64,000 nucleotides of DNA from Trichoplax sp. H2 (Eukaryota > Placozoa > Uniplacotomia > Trichoplacea). The DNA lies in the NCBI GenBank assembly GCA_003344405.1, contig NOWV01000011.1, forward strand, positions 961,725 to 1,025,724, read 5' to 3'. The notes below the pieces were generated by a model that searched no databases, was not told where the DNA came from, and saw only the letters and a list, made by a program, of their open reading frames with translations. Both the position numbers and the translations under genes were made by a program. Position 1 is the first letter of the stretch, and the number at the start of each line of letters is the position of its first letter. Positions 50,055-62,901 of the stretch are shown here, piece after piece.

Positions 50055-51015
50055 GGATATCGTAGTCTATGGACACAGTACATCCAATATGGTGGATATC
50101 ATCTGGTCAAAGTGCAACGAAATGCCGGTATCGACTTTGTGGACAAATCGTAAAATGTATTGATAGACCTAATGTACAATGTCTGTTTGCATGTTGATCT
50201 TGATGGCTTGAATTTATTTTCCATTCTGCCACTATTGTCCTGTATTTGAAGAACTCGTCAAAAGTTACAAGTACAGTAGTGGATGATTAATGTCGTAAGC
50301 GAATTATTTTAACTAGATCGTAGTCCATGTACACAGGATATCCAATATAGTGGATATCATCTGGTCAAAGCGCAACAAAATGCCGGTATCGGCTTTGTGG
50401 ACAAATCGTAAAATGGACTGATAGACCTAATGTACAATGTCTGTTTGCATGTTGATCTTACTTGATGGCTTGAATTTATTTTCCATTCTGCTACTACTGT
50501 CCTGCATTTTGAAGAACTCCTCCAAAGTTACAAGCACAGTAGTGGATGATTAATGTCGCAAGCGAATTATTTTAACTAGATCGTAGTCTTTGTGCACAGG
50601 ATATCCAAGATGGTGGATATCATCTTGTCAAAGCACAACTGTTCATCTTGATGGCTTGAATTTATTTTCCATTCTGCCTCTATTGTCCTGCATTTGAAGA
50701 ACTCCTCCAAAGTTACAAGTACAGTAGTGGATGATTAATGTCGCAAGCGAATTATTTTAACTAGATCGTAGTCCATGTACACAGGATATCCAATATGGTG
50801 GATATCATCTGGTCAAAGCGCAACGAAATGCCGGTATCGGCTTTGTGGACAAATCGTAAAATGGACTGATAGACCTGATGTACAATGTCTGTTTGCATGT
50901 TGATCTTACTTGATGGCTTGAATTTATTTTCTGTTCTGCCACTACTGTCCTGTATTTGAAGAACTCCTCCAAAGTTACAAGTACAGTAGTGGATGATTGA
51001 TATTCGCAAGCGAAT
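50055..51015. repeat. ~260-bp minisatellite, 4 copies, one internally deleted
   Basis: CGTAGTC-led units start near 50061, 50319, 50582 and 50767. Units 1, 2 and 4 are about 250-263 bases. Unit 3 lacks the central part (the ATGCCGGTATCG and ACAAATCGTAAAATG section) and is about 185 bases. Each unit carries GGTGGATATCATC, in which GGATATC is palindromic with the preceding GGATATCC. Confidence 0.9.
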
Positions 51016-51774
51016 CATTTTAATTGGAAATATTCCATTTAGACAACAGCTGCTTGCCTCAGTGCTGCTTAGACCGGTTTATATTTTGAATCAAGCCATC
51101 GAAAATTCCAAATACCCTTCTATGCAATCGATACGACAGACATTCTTCATCAAATCGTCTATCTAATAATAAATAATAATAACAATTGTAATGCAGTACA
51201 TCAACAATGCAAAACATATTGTAATCTAGTCAATCCCTTTAAAATGGATTACTTCCGTGTCTCGTCTTTTCAATAAATTTATTACAAGCTCTCAATACAA
51301 CTGTGTGTACATTGAATGGAAAACTTGAAATTTATTTCGCACTCGAGCCTTTTCAGGACTGATATACTATACCAATCGGCCATCATACCATCGAGTTCTA
51401 TCATCTTGCAGTAAGTAGACCAGAAAGATTGAATCAACCTTGGCAGTCAAAATCGCCATGCACAGGAAATTTCTGAATGTACCCTTGTTGAAGTCGCGCA
51501 GCCGCTGTCGCAGTTGCTCTTCGGCTTATTGTTGCCGTATGGAAACAAGAAGTCTATACGATAAGCATTGAAATAAAGTTTGAAATTATTTGACCGTTAA
51601 TTTCAAACATTTGAAAGGACACTGTATAGACTGTAGACAGTACAGTGTATAGTACTGTAATGTCCTATACTGTCGGTTTATCAGATACAGTCTGTAATAG
51701 TAAAGTGTACAGTGTAGGTACTGTACAGGCTGAGAGTTCATTAATTTGATTGATTAGTTAATGAATTAATTAAT
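51016..51774. other. Spacer rich in TACTGTA/TACAGTA words
   Basis: No coding frame. From about 51620 to 51735 the sequence is dense in words of the type CTGTATAG, ACAGTGTA, TACTGTAC and GTACAG, many mutually complementary. Confidence 0.5.
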
Positions 51775-52300
51775 CAAAACTAAAACTGCATAATTTACCG
51801 TTAATAAGTCACTACAATTTCAAATTAATCGATCAACAGGCCTCAAAGTAGTTGCAAATCCAATCAAGTTGGTTGCAATCCATCCAAACTAAAACTGCAT
51901 AATTGACCGTCAAGAAGTCACTACAATTTCAAATTAATCGATCAACAGGCCTCAAAGTAGTTGCAAATTCAATCAAGTTGGTTGCAATCCATCCAAACTA
52001 AAACTGTATAATTTACCGTTAATAAGTCACTATAATTTTATATTAATCGATCAACAGGCCTCAAAGTAGTTACAAATCCAATCAAGTTGGTTGCAATCCA
52101 TCCAAACTAAAACTGTATAATTGACCGTCAAGAAGTCACTACAATTTCAAATTAATCGATCAACAGGCCTCAAAGTAGTTGCAAATCCAATCAAGTTGGT
52201 TGCAATCCATCCAAACTAAAACTGCATAATTGACCGTCAAGAAGTCACTACAATTTCATATTAATCGGTCAACAGGCCTCAAAGTAGTTGCAAATCTATT
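51775..52300. repeat. 109-bp minisatellite, ~5 copies, ending 75 bp before the RAD54L2-like start
   Basis: Units begin near 51775, 51884, 51993, 52102 and 52211 with a constant 109-base period and high identity. Two variants occur, one with TTTACCGTTAATAAGTC (units 1 and 3) and one with TTGACCGTCAAGAAGTC (units 2, 4 and 5). The last unit is cut short at the presumed leader of the downstream gene. Confidence 0.93.
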
Positions 52301-52374
52301 TCAACTTATACCCTATTCCACTGGACTTTTTCCATCGTTTGAAGAACGATAGATAGAGTGATACAGAGGAGAAC

Positions 52375-55300
52375 ATGAAAAGACAATATCCATTAACCTA
52401 TGAACCCTTAAATGGTACTCTCGAGTATCCATCCTTCTTCAGGGATCGTCTAAACAAACGCAAAAAAATACAACCAATTCAATCTTTTGACACTCTTAAC
52501 CAGCCAGTGTTACAAGCACAACGTGAAGAGCAACAACGACTAATTCGATTAGGTTTGATCAATGATCCATCCTGTTATACATCTGATACTGCTGATCAAT
52601 CAACACCAGTGGGTACCTCGATCTCCAATCCTGTTATTATTCTCGATAGCAGTAGTGATGAAGAGGAAATTCAAGAAGTAATCTATCCATTATCCAAATC
52701 ATCGCAAGATAGCAAAACGGTGGTCCACTCTAGCTCAAGCGTAACCAATCCTTCCGCTAGTTCTTACGCCGCTGTTATTGATAGTTGTAGCAAAGACAGA
52801 AATAGCCATAACAACAACAAACCAAAACATGAAACTTTCTATCTCCAAAAGATCAATCAACTTATCGACCAAAGTGGGCGAAAACAGGTAGAATACTGTA
52901 TTGTACACACAATGACACCAACAAGACTTCATTTTGATACCGGACTCTTTCATATTTCTATCCACCTACCTTCCAATAATCGTCCTACACGGCCCAACAG
53001 AAAGAATCATACACTAATCATTCTTTTCTTACTTAGGCCCATCATTCTCTCTTTTAATACTATCACTTTAGCTCATCTTTGAAGCATATCTTATTCAATC
53101 TTAATGCCATCACGTATACCATTAGCTATAGTATAATTATCAACATTAATCATGATAAGCAGTCTTGTAGATAGATCACTTAATGCAATGCCTCTTCCAT
53201 CAATACGATCGCTTGGACGAATCCTCACCGTCACATACGAAAAAAATTCGTAAACAATATCAGGCTAACTGCTCCTTTCATCGAGGCGATCGCTTTAACT
53301 AGTCCTGAAACACCTTCAATTTCGTCGAAATACTGTACCTTCATGCATAAGGCAAAAAGCGACGAATCATATCTAATTTAGTTATTCCAACTATGCGTAT
53401 ACATTCCATCAGTACCATCTCTCCAAAGATGTGCAACTCAATCGGATTATCCTCATATTTATGTCAAGTTTAGCAAAGAATCATAAACAGTAACAATCAC
53501 TGCTGCACAATCGCTTTCACTAGTCCTGAAGCATCTTCAACCTAATCTAAATACCTTTAAAGCCTAGCCCGAATAGTAAAGAATCCAGATCAAGTTCATT
53601 AGTTATACTAACTGCTCATCCTATCAATACAATCCCCTCCTATGATCATGATCATCCATTCAATCCAATGTTTCCCGCATGAGGTCAAATAGTAAAGAAT
53701 CATAAGCAATCTTGGTGAGGCTAATTATTTATTCCATGAACACAATCGCTTTGACTAGCCTTGAAAGATTTTAAATGTAGTCTAAATACCTTCAAGTCTA
53801 GCCCAAACAGTAAAGAATCATCACTCATCTAAGCTATGTTCAATGTTCATAGATGTTCAACCAATCCAATTATCTTCATGCTTATGTCAAATATAGTCAA
53901 GAATCATAAGTAATACCAATCAATACAATCGCTTTGACTAGTCCTGAAGGATCTTCATTTAGTCCAAATACCTTTAAGTACCTAAAGTGTAGCCCAAATA
54001 GTAAAGAATTATCGCTCATCTCATTTACCCTATTCATAAATGTTCAATTCAATCCAATTATCCGCATGCTTAGGTCAAATGTAGTCAAGAATCATGAGTA
54101 ATATCGATTAATACCATCGCTGCGACTAGTCCTGAAGGATCTTCAACTTAATAATCTGCATCCCTTTAAAGCCTAGCCCAAACGGTAAAGAATCTCACTC
54201 ACCCTAGTTACCCTAACCACTCATTCCATCAGTACAATCCTCTCCCAAGATCATCAACTCAATCGAATTTTCCTCATACGATATCAATACAATCACTTTG
54301 ACTAATCTTGAAAAATCTTGAACTTAGCCGAGTTACCTTTATTAAAGCATAAACCAATTGTAAAGAATCATACTAACCGAACCTATTCATTCTGTCGGTA
54401 CTTTCAATCCTATCCCAAGATCTTCAATTTAATCTAATGATCCTCACGCATACTTCAAGTAACGAAGAATTACAAATATCTTGAAACTTACAGGGTTAAT
54501 ATGTAAAAGGCTTAATCGATTTATTTTGATGCCATTTTAAACATCAAGTGATCCTTTAAAGGCTATGCTAGCCAAGACTCCAACTCATACACCAATCCTA
54601 CTGCATTTTAATCTTGCCATCTTTAAAGTTTAAAATCAATCTGTACTCCTAAATTCGAATTCATCGATAATACTTTAGTTCTCTATCAATGTAGCGAATA
54701 CTCGTCGTATTATTTTATTGTTGATGGTTGACGATATTTCTTTCAACTATGAAACATAACCTGTATTAAAATATATATCTAGCAAGTAATCATTTCGTAA
54801 TACAGAAAATCTTTGAACTGTATCCTCAGAGAAAATTACCGTAGATATGCTATACTGTAATAGAGAATCCAATAAGATTATAATTATCGATGATATATTA
54901 AACGAGATGCATAGAAAGTAAACCATTCATGCAAAATACAGTACAAAATGGTGTATTTATATCATTTAATAGTCCTAATACTTTCCCATACTGATCAACC
55001 CTACTCATTTTGTTTTGTGGAGTAGACACAATCAGAATCCTGTATTTATTGATTATAACTACAGTATAATAAAGTATATTTAAAAAAAATTTAGATAGCG
55101 GTAATCGTCATCTTATTGAAGTAGCTAGCACGATTTCGCTCCATAATTCTTATTATGCAGTATACTCTAGAAATACAATAGCAATAAATTTTCATTGCAA
55201 GCAAATACTACACGCAATATCGGTATTAAGCACTTATCAAAATTATTAGAAGTAAAAAAATTCAGATCTACATTTATCAAAAACAATGATTATATTATGA

Positions 55301-58300
55301 GTTACCCTCTCTGCTAACACTAAATAATGAATAGTTACGAAATTTTCGTTTTATAATAAAAAATGACAGGATCCACTTTTTGACAATTTGAAGATTAAAG
55401 ATAGTGATCGTCCTGGAGAAGAAGAAAACATCGCTGATTGCTATAGTCTTAGTTCCGATGACGAAGAGCTTTTATCTGATGACGTCTACAAAAGTTATTT
55501 AACTCTTCGTAAGCCTCCCCCAAGTCGTGGAATAATTAATGTTAATCGCCCCGCCTCTGAGACGGATATTTGCATCTCTCCTCATTTAATTCCTATTTTG
55601 AAAACTCATCAGGTAATCAATTATATCACATGTGTAAATAGCATAATTGCTTACCTAGTAATTGCATACTACATATCAACTTTCTCGTATTCGTGACCTT
55701 AAATGGTTTTCATCTTCAATAAAGATTAATGAAACTCTTAAACGCTATTAATGATATAGCAGTCTCTCTGCTCTAGGTCATATAAGTCTTTAGCGATATA
55801 ACAACAAACATTAAGCTATACTGTGCTTTGCCGTCGTTATATTTGTTGTTGATGAATTCTAATATTGAATAAATGACATCCTATGGGTTAATATATAATT
55901 TAACTATCGATCATTGGATAGGTGGCAGGTATCCAGTTTCTATTTAACAATGTAGTGGAATCTTTTAAGCGCTACAGAACAAGTGACGGCTTGGGCTGTA
56001 TTTTAGCCCATTCAATGGGTCTTGGAAAGACGTTACAAGTTGTTGCTTTCATCGAAATCTTCTTACGTGCATTAAGCGCAAAATGTGTTTTATGTATTGT
56101 ACCTCTATCTACTCTAGATCACTGGCTAAATGAAATAAATTACTGGTTGCCAAGTTCTACCTCCGCTCTTTTCTCTGTAAGAACATCTCGATAAAGCTGT
56201 AGCGATTATGTTGTAGAGCACGCATGAATGCAATATTGTACATGCACAATCTTCACTTTAATTTCTTCTTTCTACTACAGAAATTCAATTACCAACGCCC
56301 ATTTAAGGTCTACCAAATCAGCAGTAATTGCAAATCATTAAAAGATAGAGCTAATATCATTAATGAATGGCGAAATATTGGAGGTGTCCTAATTATTGGC
56401 TACGATATGTACCGTATATTAATGACAATGTCAGCATATCAAAACAACACGAAGAAGAAGGGAAAGAAAGTTGCTTCTTCCGATAGTATGGAAATTGTCG
56501 ATTTAGATCTCATAGAAGAAAAATCGCAATACATTAAGGGTAAGTTTTTTAATAATATCTTTAATTAGTTATACGCGTATATCCATTATTTAATTAGTTC
56601 ACCTACTAACTCTCATGATACTTATTTTGGTAAATTCCGTAGATATTCGTCTTGCATTATCAGATCCGGGCCCAGACTTAGTAATATGTGATGAAGGGCA
56701 TATCTTGAAGAATGCAACAGCTTCTGTTACGAAGACTTTAAAAGAAATTAAAACAAAGTAATTTTCAATATTTCACTACCGTACGCATTATAGCGCGTGG
56801 TTGAGTAAATATTCTTTTTTATTGCTTAATCCAAACAGACGTCGAATAGTTTTAACAGGCTATCCGATACAAAATAATCTAATAGAATATTGGTGTATGG
56901 TGGATTTCGTTAGACCTAACTACCTCGGTGATAAAAAACAATTTTCTAACATGTTTGAACGACCTATAGCTAACGGCGAATGTGTTGATAGTACACCAAA
57001 TGTATGCATACTATTATATTAACATGATCAGAAATCAACATTGGAAGTTTCATTAATAATGTTTGTACATATGATTACAGGACATTAAAAAAATGAGGTT
57101 CAGATCGTACGTTTTACAGAAAATGTTAAAAGGCTTTGTACAAAGGTATTATTGTAGTCGTACTATTGAGTATTTTGTTTTTATATTATTGATTAAGTAT
57201 ATGTATACTGAATAATATTTTATTTCCGTCCAATTGTTGCCATAAACACAAGGCGAAGCCAAAAAATATTGAAAGACGCTTTACTACCCAAGAAGGAATA
57301 CGTTTTACTGATTAGGATGTCACCTATCCAAGAAAGACTATATAATGCTTTCATTGAATGTGTAATTAAAAAAAATTGGACCAAAATTAGCTTAAAGATT
57401 GGCGCTAACGTTTTATTAGCCTTTTCTGTCTTGTATAAAGTACGTATGTACAGTATCTCATAAACTCTAAGATGTGTTGTTCTAACTGACAGGCCCTACG
57501 GCTGCTAAATCTATATACTTATAATTCAGGTTTGGAATCATCCTGATGTGTTACACCAGGCTATAATGCAACAAGATAAAACCTACCAATATGATATCTT
57601 AGTAAGCACTACGAACTTGAACGTAACTTTTTTAGTATAATTACGCTAATATCGTAGAGTTAAGTGCCATTTAATCTATAATCTGTAAAATTTACACCAA
57701 AGTTCACATACTGTCTGAGTGTCTGAGTGGTTACTAATAGTACTTAATCGAGTACTTTCAATAACTTAATAGAACGATGCAGATCGTGATTTGGAATTAG
57801 AACTTGGAGCTAATACTAGTAATGATAATTCTGACGTTCATGGCAATCACGAAACTAAAGTAACCAGACGTACCAATAAAACAGAAGACGAAGGGTCATC
57901 CATAGATTATTCATGGGTCAGTTAATAACTTAAATGCTCACTACTCTAATTGTAATAACTTGCGCTATACGAGTACAATATCTACGTTTTACAGGCGTTT
58001 CCATCGATGGCGCATTATGCACCTGGAGTTCTCGAACATGGTGGAAAAATGGTAATATTAATGGATTTAATTGAAAATAGCGTAAAACTTGGTGATCGAA
58101 TGTTAATATTCAGGTATTCTGACATTTAGTTTTATTAAATATTTTTGGCTACCCATCTGTGTTGATGATATTATTCTGTTGCAACTCTAACGTATTAACA
58201 CTTGTTTCTTACGTTAGCCAAAGCCTAGTAACTCTATCAATAATAGAACACTTTCTATCAAAAATCGAAATACCATGCACGTCGTCTGAAGGAAACAACA

Positions 58301-59628
58301 AAAAATGGGCTAAGAATGAAAGTTACTTTCGTAAGTTAATACAAACTTCACAACGTTTACGTTATCGCTACAATATCGATGTAAAGAAAATTAATGGTTG
58401 CATCTATTAATAAGTAAGTTATGGAAGATTTTAAGAAATTGTAACTGTGACTTTATAACTATGAAATATAATTTAGGTATCGACGGTAGCGTACCTAGTC
58501 ATGAACGTTCTCGATTAATTGATTTATTTAATTCCCCCGACAACAACTCCGTATGGCTTTTCTTAATTTCTACCAGGTACCGTGGAGGCATCAATACAGA
58601 TTGTAATAAAATTAATTACAGTACATTAACGATCGATAACATACAGTACAGTATCGGTGTAACTGTTTGTCGCGATTTGATTTTTATTACATAAAGTAAC
58701 GTAAATGCAAGTAATCATGCTAACATAAAATGGACTCTTATAATTTAATAGAGCTGGTAATCTTGGTATTAATCTTGTAGCTGCAAATCGTGTAGTTATT
58801 TATGACTCAGCCTGGAATCCATGTTACGATAATCAAGCAGCATTTAGGTTATCATTTATTATACGAATGACTGTCACTATATAAAGTATGTTTCATTTGA
58901 GGATGTGATTACTTCCAATACTAAAATTTTACCTTTTATTCGTTAGAATCTACCGGTACGGACAAAAGAAACCGTGTTACATTTACCGTTTGGTAGGTAG
59001 TAACACGATGGAACATGTAATTTATAAATGCCAAATTCGTAAACAAGGCCTTTCACGTAAGAAAATATCATAGCATGTCTAATAAATTATCATTTTAATA
59101 TACAATTAGCAGCTGTAGCTTACGTTACTCATTTTATCTGAACTATCACGTTGAATATAGTTAAACGATAGTTGACTTCAAATGCTTGTATTTGTAGGTC
59201 GAATCATCGACGAGAGAAATCCTTGTGCAGTTTTCACTAAAAGAGAATTAAAAGCTACTATGCAATTAGAGGTATACGTTTTTAATTATTAACATTTCTA
59301 TTACTAGAAAGGATTTATAACATTTGCGATGATTATACGCAGCATCCACATGAGCCATATGTAGATCTCAGTAGACTTCAATTCGATGATCTTCTCATGG
59401 CAAATACGATAAAAAAGAATGGGCATTGGCTGACAAGGGTATATCTTGTTTGATGATGTCATTATATCAATTTATCAGATAACTCTTGAACCATTATTTT
59501 TCTCGGAACCTATTTAGGCGCCATTTGAGCATGAATCGTTGCTATTAGACGATGAAAACCAAGAGATTACGCCAGAAGAGGAACGCCAGGCAACGCAAGG
59601 TGCCATAATCGTACTAGATCAATATTAA
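52375..59628 (+). CDS. RAD54L2: RAD54L2/ARIP4-like SNF2-family ATPase, 18 exons, 944 aa
   Basis: Exons: 52375-52887, 55370-55612, 55922-56176, 56281-56539, 56643-56757, 56839-57001, 57081-57145, 57253-57439, 57530-57601, 57773-57916, 57995-58113, 58218-58330, 58477-58576, 58752-58847, 58947-59056, 59198-59271, 59343-59438, 59518-59628. All phases agree (2835 bases). Exon 1 is low-complexity with [10 protein letters not shown]. The ATPase core has [11 protein letters not shown] (Walker A), [11 protein letters not shown], the DEGH box (CDEGHILKN, as in ARIP4), [20 protein letters not shown] and FSNMFERPI. The helicase C half has [34 protein letters not shown] and [14 protein letters not shown]. 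Human ARIP4 is about 1467 aa; the long C-terminal extension is absent. The predicted role is ATP-dependent nuclear chromatin or protein-DNA remodelling. Linking exon 1 to exon 2 over a 2.5-kb intron is the least certain step. Confidence 0.88.
53170..54500. repeat. Diverged minisatellite in intron 1 of the RAD54L2-like gene, ~180-240 bp unit, about 6 copies
   Basis: Words of the type CTTTGACTAGTCCTGAAGGA and AAAGCCTAGCCCAAA plus AGTAAAGAATCAT recur near 53297, 53512, 53749, 53930, 54118 and 54294, with many substitutions and variable spacing. No coding frame follows the repeat. Confidence 0.8.
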
Positions 59629-60100
59629 TCCGTTTTCGTACCTAATTACATCTAATAGCTCTTGTTATTATCTGCGTATTTATTCATATCGTAGTTACAG
59701 CCAATTACTTTAGTTCACTCGAGAAAGGAACCGATTTAAAGCTATCCGATAGTGATGTCAAACCACAGTATTTAAGTCATGGACTATTACTGTAAAAAAG
59801 GCCGGGGTCTTACCTAATAGGCGTCCATAATCGTGTAACAGAGGATCTCTAGTGTACACTATCTAGTTTATCGTGTGTGAATACGTGCGCAGCATTATAC
59901 GGTATCGTATGGTACTGCTCCAGGCGCCGCTAGATACGATATGCTTTAGTCTTCAAATTATGTATTTTGCTACTAAGAGTACTTGCCAGAAAGCATTTTA
60001 CTAAACATATTGCGTACACAGACAAGGCCGATTTGACTAGATTGTACAGTATGTGTATCTGATTTGCAACATCTGATCAATTTTGTCCCATCCCGTTGCA
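59629..60100. other. Intergenic, no recognisable gene
   Basis: 3' flank of the RAD54L2-like gene. I see no AATAAA close to the stop and no other feature. Confidence 0.4.
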
Positions 60101-60103
60101 TCC

Positions 60104-60475
60104 AGGTACTTCTCTAAATTTTTTTTCCAATACCCAGTAAAAGGAATATCGAGAAGTCCCTGTTGTACAACACGTATACTCCTGGTTACGGCATTACATT
60201 AATCCAGTGGACGATATCTAGATATTGTAGTCCTTTGCATATCATAACCAGGTACTTCTCGATGTATTTTTGTACCCAGTAAGAAAGAATGTCGAGAAGT
60301 TTCTGTTCTACCATATACTTCTGCTTACGGCATAACGTTAGTCGAGTTGACGACATCCAGATAAGGTAGTCCTTTCCGTATCATAACCAGGTACTTCTCG
60401 ATATTTTCTTGTACCCAGTAAAAAAGAATATCGAGAAACCTGTTGTAAACGTACAGTGTACAGGGACTGCATTCT
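60104..60475. repeat. ~140-bp minisatellite, 3 copies, each with a hairpin
   Basis: Units begin with CAGGTACTTCTC at about 60104, 60249 and 60388. Each contains an inverted repeat around a loop with TACCCAGTAA. In unit 3 the arms are TTCTCGATATT and AATATCGAGAA. In unit 2 the left arm changes to TTCTCGATG and the right to TGTCGAGAA, which still pairs with G-U wobbles. Confidence 0.85.
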
Positions 60476-60885
60476 ATTTTAGTGCAGTAATCCCTGAGTC
60501 TACCACGGAAGACAGTATACCAGGTCTTTGAATAATTAAGTTAAATCACTACCACATCGGTCACTCTTGTCTGGGTATTCCATGTCTGTTTTCTAAATCA
60601 TTCGTACTAATATTGTCGAGGGCCTTTTCGATACTCACACCAAATAGAGTCGCGTCATTAAGCTAAATATCCTTTATTGTTAAACTCTACTCTAGTATAT
60701 AAGCGTAGCTCCTCTGACAGCATTCTATCAACAGTTAAAAATGGTAACGTGCTGTGGAACGTGCATTCAATCACTTACGAATAATTAAATTATTCGTAGA
60801 TGACAAGTACTAATCCTACATTATGGCGTAATATCAAGATACGTATTTCGCCTAGTACTAGGAGGTTAAACGTCATTATTTGTAA

Positions 60886-61254
60886 CAAATTGAACGTAAC
60901 ATACATTGACTTTCTTGCATAACTTTTTTTAAGCAGAACTTAGTAACAGGCAATAAGATTCAATATAATCATACTTAATTCAGAAGAAATTACTCAATTC
61001 GGAATCGACAAATTGAACCTAATATACATTGACTATCTTGCATAACTTTTTTTAAGCAGAACTTAGCAACAGGCAATAGGATTCAATGTAATCATACTTA
61101 ATTTAGAAGAAATTACTCAATTCGGAATCGACAAATTGAACCTAATATACATTGACTATCTTGCATAACTTTTTTTAAGCAAACTTAGTAACAGGTAATA
61201 AGATTCAATGTAATCATACTTAATTCAGAAGAAATTACTCAATTCGGAATCGAC
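60886..61254. repeat. 123-bp minisatellite, 3 copies
   Basis: CAAATTGAAC occurs at 60886, 61009 and 61132 with an exact 123-base period and very high identity across the unit, which includes TTGCATAACTTTTTTTAAGC and ACTCAATTCGGAATCGA. Confidence 0.93.
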
Positions 61255-61560
61255 CGTCTCCGTACTAAACAACTGTTAGCTTAAGATACAGTAATGTGGG
61301 TTATTGGGGGTTAAAAGCAAAAATACTATTTGCTCACTCGCAGCCCACATGGATGTGGGCTGTCTCACGAGAAGATATTTCACTGTGGGTTGACATCACT
61401 AGCCAGTAGCTACCAATCTATGCCTTCTGCGCCTTCTTGCAGCACATCAAGAAAAATGCCTAGAGCAGGGTATACGCTTACTTTCTCACTGTTATTTAAA
61501 TTACTTCACATTTCAACCCATTTATTGTAATTGAAGCTAAATATGAATTACTCAACATTC
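61255..61560. other. Short spacer between arrays, no gene
   Basis: Contains a 66-codon plus-strand frame (61330-61530) without recognisable content and a local inverted repeat around GCAGCCCACATGGATGTGGGCTG. Confidence 0.4.
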
Positions 61561-61569
61561 GTTTTATTT

Positions 61570-62800
61570 TTAGCTCGAAGTGTAAATCAGTATGGATGAC
61601 AATCATGAGCTTGCAAATGCTTTAACGGATGAATTCACTGAATTATAATTCTCCAAATCTGGTTTATTGTATTGCATAACATGTCATGCAATTCTCAACT
61701 ACATTTTTTCATTACTGCCTAATGGCAAGATTGTTTTATATTTTTAAAAATCATGTATATTTACCTTTTTACTACTATCTATATACGCACAATTCGCATT
61801 TGATTTTGAGCCAATTTCTGTAATTATGATAAATTTTTATCACTTCTAATTATCATGTACTGTACGTATGCTATCCTAACGCTTACAAGAATCGAATCTA
61901 CGCAAAAGCCCAGCTTGAATAATTAATCAATGTTTACTTCTTATTGCTATCTATACGTACAATCGTTATTTAATTTTGAACTAGTTTCTGCAATTATAAA
62001 TTTATTTTTTATCACTTTTAATTACCATTTACGTGTGCTACCTAACTGCGTACGAGAATCGAACACGCAAAAGCGATTGTAATAAATCAATGTTTACTTC
62101 TTACTGCTATCTATACATACAATTTGTATTTGATTTTGAGCCAGTTTGTGTAATTATAAATTTATTTTTTATCAGTTTTAATTACTATGTACGTGTGCTA
62201 TCCAACTGCATACAAGAATCGAATCTACGCAGAAGCGTAGTTTGAGTAATTAATCAATGTTTACTTCTTACTGCTATCTATATTATATATACAATTCGTA
62301 TTTAATTTTGAGCAAGTTTGTGTAATTCTAATTTATTTTTTATCACTTTTAATTACCATGTACGTGTGCTATCCAACTGCGTACAAGAATCGAATCTACA
62401 CAAAAACGTAGTTTGAGTAATAAATCAATGCTTGCTTCTTACTGCTATCTATACATACAATTCGTATTTAATTTTGAGCTAGTTTGTGTAATTATAAATT
62501 TATTTTTGATCACTTTAATTGACGTGTGCTATCCAAATGCGTACAATACTACTGTCTATGCATGCAATTCGTATTTGATTTCGAGCCAGTTTGTGTAATT
62601 ATAAATTCATTTTTATCACTTTGATTGCCATGTACATGTGCTATCGAAATGCACACAATACTACTGTCTATACATACAATTCCTATTTGATTTTGGGCCA
62701 GTTTGTGTAATTATAAATATATTTTTATCACTTTTATTGCTATATACGTGTACTATCTATTTGCGTACAGAATCAAATCTACGCGTGGACAATTTGCTCA
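61570..62800. repeat. ~160-172-bp minisatellite, about 6-7 copies, with shortened units at the right
   Basis: CAATGTTTACTTCTTACTGC-type starts recur near 61929, 62088, 62255 and 62427. Two shorter units follow near 62545 and 62655, and a diverged first unit precedes. Each full unit holds GCGTACAAGAATCGAATCTA followed by CGC, in which GCGTA and TACGC can pair. The short plus-strand frames at 62033-62853 are repeat-generated. Confidence 0.88.
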
Positions 62801-62901
62801 GTGATGGCGCATCGCAGCGAAAAATGCTGCTTGTCTATCTATATATACTGTAAGTTCGTTTCCAGTCCCTTTTTCTTTCTTATGATTTTGAAATTTTAAG
62901 A

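Noticed and set aside
51775-52300. CRISPR-like direct repeats
   Set aside because: The units are head-to-tail with no unique spacers, and the genome is eukaryotic. These are minisatellites.
52888-53082. Continuation of the first RAD54L2-like exon to its stop
   Set aside because: A CAG|GTAGAA donor at 52887 leaves phase 0, matching exon 2, and the residues beyond lose the acidic, Ser-rich character.
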